In this document: positions 46,630 through 57,304 of the stretch, piece after piece
Layout of the letters: each line of letters begins with the position of its first letter
Position numbering within the stretch: the first letter of the stretch is position 1
DNA from: Hofstenia miamia
Taxonomy: Eukaryota; Xenacoelomorpha; Acoela
NCBI GenBank assembly: GCA_004352715.1
Contig: SCFE01000011.1
Span: forward strand, 687,505 to 751,504
Direction of reading: 5' to 3'
DNA: 64,000 nt
Made by a program: the position numbers and the translations under genes
Notes under the pieces: model-generated
Database searches by the model: none
Told to the model about the DNA's origin: nothing
The model's input: the letters and a program-made list of their open reading frames with translations, nothing else

Positions 46630-47159
46630 TTAGCAAGAAAAACAGTAAGAAAATTCAGAAAACAGTTCCAACAAATCAAGAGAAATTCCAACTGGGTTCA
46701 GAGAAACAAAAACTAATAATGCTAACAGCACAGCATAGGGTATGGAATTAAATCCAAATTTGAGAAGAATGAGACAACAACAAGATAGCAACCAAAACAA
46801 GTAAGAATAACATCAAAGCTTGGTGACAGTTTCAAAGCACAGAACTGTGGTGTAAAAATAACATAAGAGGCAAAATTATGGATCAGTTGGTAGTGAAGTT
46901 GATTCATGGCCAATGGAAACAACTATCCCAGCTGGCTTGCACCAAAGAGAAAGAACAAAATCAAATACAATAGAGAAATATAATGACTCAGCACTATGTC
47001 ACAATCACCAGGCAAAAATCAGATGACCACTTCAGTATGTACACAAGCTTCACAATCAGAGTTAATCTTCAGGCATTGATTTGTAGGCACACTTCAACAG
47101 AATAGAGTAGAGAGTTTAACTGACACCCTAATTTGTCCAGAATCATGTCAGGGTCATAT

Positions 47160-47424
47160 TGTAGAATCATGGGAGAACTCTGGGTACTCTTGCAGTACTG
47201 GGTAACTCAGGAGTTTAGATCAAAGGTTGCAAGGTCTACCATAGCATAGAGTGACCCACATTCTAACAAAAGAAACATACATTGGTGGTTCACCAATGTT
47301 GCCAAATAAATACAGAGATTCCATTTCATAAAGGACTCTAGCAGTAACTAATTCACACAGCATCACACCAAGGCCATATTTTTGAAGCCATCAATACTTG
47401 CCAAGATGCTAATTGTGTGTCTCA
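47160..47424 (-). repeat. element C LTR, upstream copy
   Basis: Longer copy of 39996-40227, TGTAGAATCATGGG...GTGTCTCA on the plus strand. One base after its end a second LTR-type sequence begins (47426). Confidence 0.65.
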
Positions 47425-47425
47425 A

Positions 47426-47625
47426 TGTAGCATCATCCAAATCAACTAAGCTGCTAACATCAAATCAGGAAGAGAATAAGATTGAAAAAGAATTATGATT
47501 AGAAATATTATAAAATTAAACAATCAGTTTAGATTAATTTGTATTATGCAACCAAGCAAAAATAAGTGTCAACTATGAGAGATTACTATCTGTTGATAAT
47601 GTAACATCATTATTATTTATCTTTT
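47426..47625 (+). repeat. A/B-type LTR fragment
   Basis: Starts TGTAGCATCATCCAAATC and matches the terminal regions of element A (reading left from 48740) and element B (from 63827), including AGAATAAGAT, TAGAAATATT, TTTGTATTATGCAAC and GAGAGATTA. It is in plus orientation, opposite to A, and abuts the C LTR, so it is a separate solo or truncated LTR. Confidence 0.65.
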
Positions 47626-48530
47626 GTTAATGCATAACACTAGTAGTAGTTTTGCTGGTAGGGATTTACCTAATTAGATACTGCTTTAGCTTTTGTTTTT
47701 CTATTATCACAATGTAACTAGATTTGACTGTTCACTATTTAGGTGATGAAGCCATGCAGCAATTTCTCCAATGATCAATAATGGGCATCTGCCCAAAGCT
47801 GATCTCCACATCCAGTTTCACAAGTCCTTCAATATTCCATTTGGTTGAGTTCCACCTCTCAGCTCATCAATACATTTTATGTGTAACCTATCCTAGCTCA
47901 GTGCATACTCAGGACATGACACAATTCAACTTAAAACTCTATTTTGTAAAAGTGTTTCATTCATTTGCAACCTGACTTGTTACTAGCTACTTACTTAATA
48001 TTACTTGTAGCCATTACCAAAATATACTGGCTTTAATAAATATATTAATATCAAGCAGCTTCCTAACCTACATTTATAATTTGATACATGCTTGGTCACT
48101 TTATCAGTCATTTATGGGTCACTAATTTGGATCTAAAATATTATTAATATATTCCCTAGGTTTTGGCTATCCAACTGTTTGTTCAAAGTTAATTATTTTA
48201 GTACATGTATTTAATGATTGCTAGTAGACTAATTGAGAGTAAAACTCCTAAACCTAACTTATGTGCACTTTTGTGATCTGGCACAAGGACCCTTGAATCA
48301 TTCTCTGTGATGGATCCAGATCACTACTAAACACCACTCAATTAGCTTGACATCATATTAAATAATCAAACCATTATAGTAGAAACAAAATAAGAATTCC
48401 GAATAAAATTCTTTATCAATTGCTTACAATGTTTAATACCAATTTGTAGTAAATCCAGAAAAGTACCTGTCAATTTCAAATTTAAACTTCTTGTCTGCCA
48501 AGATGGCAGCTAAAAATAATGGAAGCAACT
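47626..48530. other. CpG-poor sequence between two facing LTR fragments
   Basis: No coding similarity seen. Part of it may be diverged LTR sequence belonging to the facing fragments at 47426 and 48740. Confidence 0.4.
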
Positions 48531-48539
48531 CCATCCCCT

Positions 48540-48740
48540 TGTTTTGCCAAAGAGTATTATTATCAACTGATGCTAATCTCTCATTTCTGACACATATTGT
48601 TTCTTAGTTGCATAATACAAATAAATCTAAATTAATCTAATTGATCTAAATACAATATTTCTAATCATTGTTTCTTTGATCTTATTCTCACTTTGCTCAA
48701 CATTTGCAGCTTATTTTTTTTTTATTTGGATGATGCTACA
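48540..48740 (-). repeat. element A 3' LTR, start region
   Basis: On the minus strand TGTAGCATCATCC begins at 48740 directly after a polypurine stretch (48743-48753), the usual order at the 3' end of an LTR element. About 200 bp match the end of element B and the fragment at 47426. The far end of the LTR could not be defined. Confidence 0.65.
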
Positions 48741-48759
48741 CACCCTCCTCAGCTTGCAT

Positions 48760-51700
48760 TATTTTTAGCACAGCCTTCCAAATTATCAACTCCACTTGCT
48801 AATCTTCCCATGTGGTTTTTTCAAATTCATCTTGTTTATTCATTTTTAAGATTGCTTCTCATTCAGTTGTTATGGTGTTCATGTATTTCAAGAATTTCAC
48901 CTCTCAAATATCCTCTGCTATTAGTGTAATTTCTCTTAATTTGTTGTTCTTCTGTGAGAATGTTTCATAGTATTTCTGATATAACTGTATGCATTTGATT
49001 CCTATCATTAGTGTCATTTGCACATTCACCCTACTTGTGTGGGCTAGGCCTTCTCTGATCTTTTCTTAAGCTACAAGTATTTGCCACATCCTTATAAAAG
49101 AAGCTGATGTTGTCTCTTACTTCTTGTTCACTGATTTTGTTTGGATCATTCTTGTTAATGCGCATTATTGTTATGATTTCAACTCTCTTTGTTACTTTCT
49201 CTCCCAGATGTCTGTCCACACAATGTCATTCACTCTCCCAGTCAAAAATCAAGTGTCACAAATGCATCCTAATTCATCCTATTGATGTTGCAGGTGTCTC
49301 ATATCCTAGTGAGATGCTTTTAGGATGCTGATGTTCTGCAGATGTCTCATTAGGTTATCACTGATACATCTCATGAGATTACATTGAGATGCCATTTCAA
49401 AATTAATGTATAATTCAAGCAATGTAAAAATAATTTATGCAAAATGTCAGCACTAACTGAGAATTATTTGAAAATTAGTAAAACTCCTTTTTACTTTATA
49501 ATCTTTTATGTTGCATCAAAAATATGATTTCAAATTTTATTCAAAATTGAAATGTTTAATTTAAATTTATTATTGCCAAAATTATGACCAAATTGCTAAA
49601 GAATATATGTGATGTTTTAAAATTATCATTTATATGAAATAAATTAGTAATTACATATTTTGTAATGTAAACAGTATCAATACTAGCAGTATTGTGTTAG
49701 TTATTGATATTTTTGACTGTGTAAAATGTCTTTGCATTTCTAATTGCTTTGCTTTTTGCATTGTTATATGTATCTGTGCCAAGCAATTGGGTCTGCAGAA
49801 TTGTATGTGTTCTTTGTAGCAGCTTGGTCATTGTTATTTTATAAATTTGCTAATGATAATCTGTTATATGCACTTAAAACACATTGAAATAGTGTATTTT
49901 GCTGTTATAAATGGTGTCATTGTGAGGGTCATTAACCCATCTCCCTTTCTGCTATTCTCAAAGTATCTCATTTTGATACAATCTCAAGCCCCTCTGCTGA
50001 GACAGCCTGAGAACGTCTTATTGAAACACATGGTGTCTCAATGAGACATCCTAGAGATATTGTTTTGGATGGACATTAAGACAGATTTAGGATTGTTTTA
50101 GGATACATTGTGACACTCTTGTGTTATCACTATGATGGCAATTATGTTGCAGTGAGATGTTTTTAGGATATCATGAGGATTTCTCATTTTCATCTGGGCC
50201 AGAGAATAGCATTATTGCTTTTGGAGTGTGGCTTTCTATCTCTGTTCTCAGATCTTGTAATTGTAAGTTGATAGGTTTTCCTTGTGTATACAGTTTGTAT
50301 GGTGTTATCATTCTTTCAATGTATACCCTCTCTTGATTATCATTCTTCAGCATTATCTCTTTTGATCTCTTGTAGTCATTGTGTTCTACTAGGGCTTTTG
50401 TCTTCTTTTCCATATTTACATATGACTTTTATTCATGCAAGAAGGTTTTCACAACTCTAACCTCTTTTGGTAGTCTCCAATGTGGGAGGACCATTGGTAT
50501 TGCAACTGTTTCCAGTGGTGTACATATTAGGATTTTCATTTTGATTTGTCCTTCTATGTGTGGGTATGAGCCTTCAGTAGTTGGTGCTGTTGCTAAGCCT
50601 GTTGTTGTGGGGTAATTCATTTTTGCTTCTGAGGTGGTGTTCTAGAATGCCTGTGTGAGTCCCCTTCTGCTTAATTTTAATCATAGTTCGTCTTTGATGT
50701 CTATTCTTGCTGTTATGCATTCAATGTCTACTGCTAACTGATTATATGGTTTTAGCAATTCTTCCAGTGTGGACTTCATGAATGCTTCTGTAAACATCAA
50801 CTTCATTGTCACCACCATTTGTTGTTCTCTGATGTTTTGAAAGTTTCTTTCTTTAATCTCTCTGGTTTCCCAAGTTACTTTTATTTCAACTAGGAACCAT
50901 TTGTTGTTGGTAGTGATCCATTTGATTGTTCTTGCTGGGCTCACTTCTCCCCACTTTTCTATATTTATTCTATCAATCATTTGCTGTGTTTTAGGAGACA
51001 ATAGTAACTGTGAGGATGGATGTTAACAATTCTTCCTCTTCCATCATCTCCCTCTGTGTTTTTGTTACCATTTCACAGACTTCCACTGGTTCTGTTATTC
51101 CTCCTCTTTTCATCATTTCTGCACTCCATATTATTTTAGTAAATGTGCAGTGTGGACTGTCTTGTTCATATCTCTCCATTTCTTTTTTGAGAGTTTTCTG
51201 CACATCTTTTCATATTGCTATTTTCCTTATTTCTTCTATGCTTACCAGTTTCAATTTAATAATTTTTCTTGTGGTTATCAACAGTTGATTTTCCATCTGC
51301 CTCAGCCATGTTTCTGATGTTGCTCCCCACATATATTTTTTCATTGGCTCCTCAAATATTGTAATTTTGCTTGGGCATATCCCTGTCTTGTTGGCCATAT
51401 CTACTATCAACATTTTCCTGATCAGGCTCTCATTCATGATCATGTGACTGAGTATCTTCTCCATTATTTGTACTGGTTTTTCTGATTTATTTGGTGAATC
51501 CAACCTTTTGATGTGGCTTTTCAGCAACCAATTCTTTGTTTGTGTGTTAATCAGGGCATTTTCTCTATTGTATCTATTGGCTTTTCTGATCTTGTTTCGT
51601 GACCTGCTGTGTGATGTGACGTTTTAATTCTGAATCTTTTGTTGTGTATATTGCTAGTATCCATGCTGTTGAATTCTATAGCAGATTTCCAGTGCATTCT

Positions 51701-52826
51701 TTTCTTCAAATATTTACTGTTTGAAATCCTTTTTCATGTGTAGTTCATAAGCTTTGTTCACTTCTGTTAGTACCATTTCTACTGATTTGTGGAACTTACA
51801 TGATGGTGCCTCAATCTTTATTTCTGGCCAGCTCTCCTCCACTTTCTGTTGCAATTTCATATTTTTAGATACTTTCTGAATCTGTTGTAGATGTTCTTAC
51901 TGTTGTGTTAAACTTCATTTTATAAATAATGTGTTGGCTTTTTCTATGCCCTCTGTGTCTGCCATCATTTTGATTGTTTTAGTCTGTTTGTAGAGGTTGA
52001 TCATGATGCATGGATCCACCATTATTCTGTATATCTGCGCCCAATAGTCTATTTGTAGATTGAATCTAATTAATTCTGGGATGGTTGTCCCATTGGTGTT
52101 TTCTCCCAAAGGAAAATGTTTTCTGTTTGCATGCATGCATCTCATAGATGTTCTGGAATAGTATTGATTGTTGACCTCATGATTATTACTACTCTCACTT
52201 TTTGTACTTTCACCATTTGTAGTGTTTGATCAATGTTTTTCTCCACGTTTTTTGTATATTCTTTTTCTTTCAACACATGTATGATCATGAGGTTTTCTTT
52301 GTCCATGTTTATTTCCGGAATTTCTGCTATTTTATCCTTGTATGCCATTATTGCTTGTGTTGTTTCCAATGTGAAGTCTTTGTCAAATACAATGTGTACC
52401 ATGCTTTGCATATATGGCCTTTCTAATGTTTTGTTTATTTCCTGTGGGTGGCTGATAATCATGTTTACTTTCAGTCTGTTGTCAGCATCAAGCACTATCA
52501 GCAGATTTCTCCCTTCAAGTTTCACAACTTTTCTTATGTGAGCCTTTGTTTCCAGGGATAGTTTCACAAATGAATTGTAATGCATTTTCGATGTTCCTAT
52601 GAAGTATGGGTGTAACATTTCTCCATCAATTTTAGACATGTGTCTTTCTCTCTCTTTAGATTGTACCATTTTCTCCAAGGTAGTTTCTGAAGAAGCATGT
52701 AGCTGGGTCATCCATAATGGTAATCTGCTGGTGCTTGGTTCACAATCCATGGGCTGTGAATCTGTGCTGATAGTTTCTACTGATTCACCCTTGAATTGGT
52801 TCACAGTTACTCCTATCAGCACTTGA
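48760..52826 (-). pseudogene. element A third ORF (ORF3), interrupted
   Basis: Unidentified protein encoded downstream of integrase, about 1,000 residues when the 962-bp insertion at 49237-50198 is ignored. It opens MLIGVTVNQFKGESVETIST (52822) and is rich in Lys, Glu, Ile and Met throughout. Recognisable conserved blocks shared with B and C include MVHIVFDKDFTLETTQAIMA, KKYMWGATSETWL, YNQLAVDIEC, MVLPHWRLPKEV, and INKNDPNKISEQEV near the end. No signal peptide, TM helix, protease, methyltransferase or other known domain was recognised. Position would suggest env, but size and composition do not. Broken by many frameshifts and stops. Confidence 0.6.
49237..50198. mobile_element. 962-bp insertion in ORF3 of element A
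   Basis: Element B reads straight through this point (63,318-63,322), while A has 962 extra bases. The insert starts CCCAGTCAAAAATCAAGTG and, on the opposite strand at its other end, CCCAGATGAAAATGAGAAAT: short TIRs. Subterminal words (GTGTCACAA, ATCCTAA, TGAGAC, CATCTCA) recur at both ends. It has no coding capacity, so it looks like a non-autonomous DNA transposon. I could not settle the TSD. Confidence 0.6.
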
Positions 52827-53160
52827 CCAGTTGTGGTTCCAGTGGGAATAATGTCAGCCTTGAATTGCTTTCATATCTCCATGGTTCTTCCACCACTTAC
52901 ACCTTCCTCTGGAACTCCTAGTGTCTCACCACCCTTGAATAAGTGTCATGGACTCTTGGAAGGAAAGTTGTGCTGCTGTGCACCAGTTTTCTGCATGCCC
53001 TTGAATCAGTGGTACAGATCCCTGGTGGGAGAGGCTCTTTGTCCGTTGGTCTCAATGCCCTTGAATTGGCCTTGGGGACTACTAGGATGCCTTCTCACTC
53101 TATGTTGTCTATTCATTGGTTCCCTGTTCTCATCCCTTCTGCCCTTGAGTCAACATCTGG
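52786..53160 (-). repeat. six phased FKG-type motifs, element A
   Basis: Six copies of a TTCAAGGG-type motif lie at spacings matching those in element B. All but one keep the AAGG core next to codons that vary as CAA, TGA or TTA. The last lies inside the ORF3 start (NQFKGES), which sets the frame. See 60437-60800 for exact spacing. Confidence 0.65.
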
Positions 53161-53234
53161 TTTGAGAACTTCTTTGAGCTCTCCTTCTCCTGTTGGTGGT
53201 TGAGAGCTCCTCCTGCTGTTGATTTCTGTGCACT

Positions 53235-54560
53235 CTATTCTTCAGCAGTGGGTGCATCATTCTCTTCTAGATTCCTAAATTCAGTTAGTAAATTTAAATC
53301 CCATATTTCAGGGTCATATATAGGTTTATTCCTTGCTGTCCTTTGGGGCAGCACTCTTTCTCTCATGCTATCATCTCTGATGTCTGCTGTGAATTCATCA
53401 TTGAATCCTTCTTCATGTATGCTATCTAAATCATACATATCATATATTATTTCATTGCCATTAATTTGGCATATTTTGAATTCAGTGTTCTCATCTATCT
53501 TTGTCTCTTCAATGTCCACTGTTGCTCTCTTCAAGTTTTGAAAATGTAACAGTCTATTATTGTCTAACATATATTCATTATTTGGTAGTGTTTGTGTTAT
53601 CATATTGGGGCTGGACCATACCATTTTACACTTCTGGACTTGGTTCCTGTCTGTGAGTTTGATCACTGTGAATGGGTATACCTTGTCTCCTACTTTATGT
53701 GCATGGCCATAAATTTTTTTATTATAATTATGCTGCTGTCTCACTGCTGATTCTTTTATCTTGTGGCACATTGTTTCGTGGATTATTGTGATCTGGTTCT
53801 TTATTTGTTTCATGTATTCATTATCCAATTTTCCACTATAGTTAGTGTATTGCATTGATAGCAGGGTTGCTGCTTCTCTTCTTAACATTGCCTTGAATGG
53901 TGAGATTCCTGTTGTTGCATGTACTGACATATTGTAATAGTATTTGATCATCTCAATGACTTCTCTCCATTTGTTCCCCCTATTCTTGATGTTGCCACTC
54001 TGATTAGCTTAATTAGTGTTCGATTAAGTCACTCCACTGCTCCATTGGCTTGTGGATGGTATGCTGTCGTTCATTCACTTGCAATCTCCAGGAGTTTTAC
54101 CATCTCTTGGAAAAGTCCACTCTCAAATTTGGGGCCCCTTATCCGTTATGATTGTTTTCATCAGCCCTAGTTGTAGGATCCATTCTTTAAATACTAGTTC
54201 CACTGTGGTTTCTGCTGTGGTGTTCTTCATTGGGACCACCCTTGCATATTTTGTAAAATTGTCTACCATCACTAGTAGATATTGATAGCCTTCTGCATTC
54301 TTCAACAAAATTTTCAGATCTATGTGGACTATTTCCTTTGGTTGTGTTGTGATAATCTTCTCCAGTGGTGCCCTTTGCATTGGAAAGTGTTGTTTGTTGA
54401 GCATGTGGTGCACTTGTTGATGGTATCTTTGATAACCTTCCTCACAGCTTTTGCTATGAACCTTGCATTGAAGGTTTTTTCTGTCTGTGTGATTCTCAGG
54501 TGTCACTTTTCATGTATCTTCCTTATTAGTTCTCTTTTAAAGTAGTCTGGTATTGCAATC
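53235..54560 (-). pseudogene. element A integrase
   Basis: DDE integrase that inserts the LTR element into host DNA. The N-terminal zinc-binding region has HEK.HLR at about 54.5 kb and CTTC further on (H-H-C-C pattern). Catalytic core: EIVHIDL (first Asp), NFTKYARVVPMKNTTAET, ITDKGPQ (second Asp), AYHPQAN and, in place of the usual VER.NRTL, a region with the catalytic Glu next to a TGA stop at 54031-54029. The C-terminal part (53951-53235) is one open frame of 238 codons: MIKYYYNMSVHATTGISPFK, then KVGDKVYPFTVIK (SH3-like barrel of gypsy integrases), and an acidic tail ending EENDAPTAEE. There is a frameshift right after ITDKGPQ, which element B shares. Confidence 0.82.
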
Positions 54561-54607
54561 CAGTTGTTGCTGGCTTCAACATACAGCAATTCATTTCATT
54601 TTATCTT

Positions 54608-55063
54608 CTATTTATATTGTTCATAGTATCCTGCTGTTAGTTTTGTTAATGTTGTCCAAGGTTCTTCTATCTTCTTTATGATTTCACTGAGGATTATGTC
54701 GACTCTCTGTTTATCTACTATTTCTTTTTCAGATATTTCCTCTCTCATTAGTATTGGTAGTACAGCTTGACCTTTTTTGTCCACATTTATTTCTGGCAAT
54801 CCTTCATATTCAGTGGGTGGCAAAAATTTTTTTTTTTTTACTGTGTCTCTCTGATATTCTGGTAGCAACCTCCAGAAGTCTGCATTGTTATGTAGGGGGC
54901 CTTTCCTATGCTCAATTGTGAATGTGAACTTGTTCAAATATTCAATCCATTGTGACACTATTCCGAACTTGTCTCCTGAAAAGTTCTTCAACCATGCCAA
55001 TCCACTGTTGTCTTTGTGTATGCTGAATTCTCTACCAACCAGGTAGTGTTGAAATTCTTTCAA
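54608..55063 (-). pseudogene. element A RNase H region
   Basis: RNase H domain that removes the RNA strand during reverse transcription. Open for 151 codons: FQHYLVGREFSIHKDNSGLA (cf. L.G+.F.v.TDH..L), FGIVSQWIEYLNKFTFTIEH (cf. R..RW...l..f.f.i.y), RKGPLHNNADFWRL (cf. G..N..ADaLSR; the catalytic Asp is in NNAD). The spacer to the integrase zinc finger follows. The canonical TDH is KDN here. Confidence 0.8.
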
Positions 55064-55139
55064 TTAGTGCCAACATCTCCACTTTAATAGATCCATAGTT
55101 TTCGACTGAAAAATTGAATAGGGACTTCTTTCCCGTTTT

Positions 55140-55833
55140 TCATTTTTCCCAACATGGCCCAATTGCCATTTTACTTGCTTTGCAATCCAGTATAAATTGT
55201 TCATTGTAGTCTGGTGTGTTAGGTGATGGTAGTTTTGCTAATTCTTCTTTGATGTTGTCTAATTCTTCCTGTTCCTGCCAGGTCCATATGAACAGTACCG
55301 ATTTCCTCATTAATCTGGTCATCTTTACTGTCTTTCCAGCTATGTTCAGGATGAAAGTACCGTAGTAGTTGAAGAATCTCATTATCCTCTGTATATCCTT
55401 CTTGTTATTAGGCGTTTCTATTTTACAGATCATTTCTCTGGCATTGTCCTTCATGCATATCCTGCCTTTCTCTATCATTTGTCATAGAAATACTATTTTC
55501 TCTTTGAGAATGTCACATTTGTTCCCATTGATCCAAAGTCCTGCATTCTCCAATATTGTTAACATTCTTTCTAATTTTTTCAGATGTTCTTGGATTGTGT
55601 CACTAGTTACTATGATATCATCTATATAGGCATTGACTCCTTCCTCCATTCTATGTGTCTTGTTGTTCAGCACTTTCGTAATATAACTCTGGAAGGTTGC
55701 TGGTGCATTACACAGTCTGAACGCCATATATATCCATTTGTATAGCCCATAGGGGGTTATGAATACTGTCTTCTCAATATCGTCCTCTTCTAACTTTACC
55801 TGCCAGTAGGCTTTCCATAAATCTAGTGTTGTA
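55140..55833 (-). pseudogene. element A reverse transcriptase (C-terminal half)
   Basis: Ty3/gypsy-type RT entering from the gap. Motifs: LDLWKAYWQVKLEEDDIEKT (first catalytic Asp, cf. lDl.sGYwQi.....d..KTAF), YGLYKWIYMAFRLCNAPATF (cf. G.yef.vMPFGLcNAPaTFQ; Pro and Gly of MPFGL are changed), VNAYIDDIIVTS (the catalytic YIDD), then HLKKLERMLTILENAGLWIN. The thumb/connection part continues to 55140 (DIQRIMRFFNYYGTFI, cf. +ql+sFlGl.nYYR.FI). A stop near 55,482 separates the two open pieces. Confidence 0.88.
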
Positions 55834-56833
55834 NNNNNNNNNNNNNNNNNNNNNNNNNNNNNNNNNNNNNNNNNNNNNNNNNNNNNNNNNNNNNNNNNNN
55901 NNNNNNNNNNNNNNNNNNNNNNNNNNNNNNNNNNNNNNNNNNNNNNNNNNNNNNNNNNNNNNNNNNNNNNNNNNNNNNNNNNNNNNNNNNNNNNNNNNNN
56001 NNNNNNNNNNNNNNNNNNNNNNNNNNNNNNNNNNNNNNNNNNNNNNNNNNNNNNNNNNNNNNNNNNNNNNNNNNNNNNNNNNNNNNNNNNNNNNNNNNNN
56101 NNNNNNNNNNNNNNNNNNNNNNNNNNNNNNNNNNNNNNNNNNNNNNNNNNNNNNNNNNNNNNNNNNNNNNNNNNNNNNNNNNNNNNNNNNNNNNNNNNNN
56201 NNNNNNNNNNNNNNNNNNNNNNNNNNNNNNNNNNNNNNNNNNNNNNNNNNNNNNNNNNNNNNNNNNNNNNNNNNNNNNNNNNNNNNNNNNNNNNNNNNNN
56301 NNNNNNNNNNNNNNNNNNNNNNNNNNNNNNNNNNNNNNNNNNNNNNNNNNNNNNNNNNNNNNNNNNNNNNNNNNNNNNNNNNNNNNNNNNNNNNNNNNNN
56401 NNNNNNNNNNNNNNNNNNNNNNNNNNNNNNNNNNNNNNNNNNNNNNNNNNNNNNNNNNNNNNNNNNNNNNNNNNNNNNNNNNNNNNNNNNNNNNNNNNNN
56501 NNNNNNNNNNNNNNNNNNNNNNNNNNNNNNNNNNNNNNNNNNNNNNNNNNNNNNNNNNNNNNNNNNNNNNNNNNNNNNNNNNNNNNNNNNNNNNNNNNNN
56601 NNNNNNNNNNNNNNNNNNNNNNNNNNNNNNNNNNNNNNNNNNNNNNNNNNNNNNNNNNNNNNNNNNNNNNNNNNNNNNNNNNNNNNNNNNNNNNNNNNNN
56701 NNNNNNNNNNNNNNNNNNNNNNNNNNNNNNNNNNNNNNNNNNNNNNNNNNNNNNNNNNNNNNNNNNNNNNNNNNNNNNNNNNNNNNNNNNNNNNNNNNNN
56801 NNNNNNNNNNNNNNNNNNNNNNNNNNNNNNNNN
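55834..56833. other. assembly gap (1,000 N)
   Basis: Exactly 1,000 N, separating CpG-poor element A from CpG-containing sequence on the right. The two sides may not belong together. Confidence 0.99.
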
Positions 56834-57067
56834 TAAAATATCATCGCCTTCTTCTTGTACCTTTGTGTTGGGTAAGACAATGACATTATTATTAAGTGCA
56901 GGACGTTTTTGTTTGTGGGAGGCTTTGTGTTTTTCTTTTACAGGTGCAGGCGGTGCGATCATCATCTCTTGTGTTAACGGATTATAGTTGGAGGCTGGTG
57001 GTGGAGTTGTGCATAGCTCGTCAAACAGATTGCCAAGTGAACCAGATACTAATGTTTCAACAGACAT
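56834..57067 (-). CDS. unidentified protein, N-terminal part
   Basis: The start is ATG at 57067-57065 (a TTG two codons upstream is unlikely to be used). It runs 78 codons without a stop into the gap: MSVETLVSGSLGNLFDELCT, a Pro-rich stretch PPPASNYN and APPAPVKE, then KEKHKASHKQKRP, which resembles a nuclear localisation signal, and TKVQEEGDDIL. No family is recognised. Codon and amino-acid balance are normal and CpGs are present, unlike both neighbouring LTR elements, so this may be a live host gene or a recent arrival. The upstream region has promoter-like elements (57120-57300). Confidence 0.45.
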
Positions 57068-57119
57068 TGTCAAAAGTGAATTTGCATAGAAGAAAAATAA
57101 TGATTTTATCTGATAATTT

Positions 57120-57300
57120 GGGTGAATATATAGACCAACTTGTTTAATCAGTCAACACATTATGACGTCAGTAAAACACCCCCCGGCAATATCCACGATG
57201 CTCAGGTCAAAGGCCACCCCTCTTGACAAATCACAAAAAAGTGAGACGGGCTACGAGCCACCTCTTGACCAATCAGAAAAAAGTGAGAAGGGCTAAGAGT
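57120..57300 (-). promoter_or_regulatory. promoter-like region: CCAAT, CRE, TATA
   Basis: Upstream of the ORF starting at 57067, in transcription order on the minus strand: a CCAAT box (GATTGGTC, 57268-57275), a perfect cAMP-response palindrome TGACGTCA (57163-57170) and a TATA box (CTATATATTC, 57124-57133) about 57 bp before the ATG. The spacing (CRE about 30 bp upstream of TATA) is that of a typical RNA polymerase II promoter. The CCAAT box lies in a tandem duplication. Confidence 0.55.
57214..57299. repeat. two-unit tandem repeat (about 43 bp)
   Basis: Units 57214-57257 and 57258-57299 share TCTTGAC.AATCA.AAAAA, GTGAGA.GGGCTA.GAG. The second unit holds an intact inverted CCAAT box; the first reads ACAAATCA at the same place. 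Confidence 0.85.
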
Positions 57301-57304
57301 CCCT

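Larger units (their letters stand above)
39996..47424 (-). mobile_element. LTR element C: gag plus large third ORF, no pol
   Basis: About 7.4 kb bounded by direct repeats that behave as LTRs (39996-40227 and 47160-47424). Genes run leftward: gag at 46629-45069, then about 1 kb with no protease, RT, RNase H or integrase motif, then a large ORF at 44107-41486 homologous to the third ORF of elements A and B. It is therefore either a pol-deleted or a naturally non-autonomous derivative that would need another element's enzymes. The body is almost CpG-free and full of stops. It also contains an assembly duplicate at 40431-41519. No TSD could be confirmed. Confidence 0.6.
48540..55833 (-). mobile_element. 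LTR element A: Ty3/gypsy-like with large third ORF
   Basis: Genes run leftward from the gap edge: RT (55833-55482), RT tail (55478-55140), RNase H (55063-54608), integrase (54560-53235), a 410-bp segment with phased FKG motifs, then ORF3 (52826 to about 48,760), a polypurine stretch (GCTGAGGAGGG on the minus strand) and the start of the 3' LTR at 48740. RT-RNase H-integrase order places it with Ty3/gypsy rather than Copia. The 5' LTR, gag and protease are absent or hidden in the N gap. It is almost devoid of CpG and carries many stops. An inverted, 5'-truncated relative, element B, starts at 59083. Confidence 0.8.

Noticed and set aside
54052-54545. Plus-strand frames opposite the element A integrase
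   Set aside because: Antisense shadows of the integrase, and mirrored on element B in the same way.
55774-57073. Long open frames across the 1,000-N gap
   Set aside because: The N run has no stop codons by construction; only the real sequence on each side was used. The same applies to frames crossing the other gaps.
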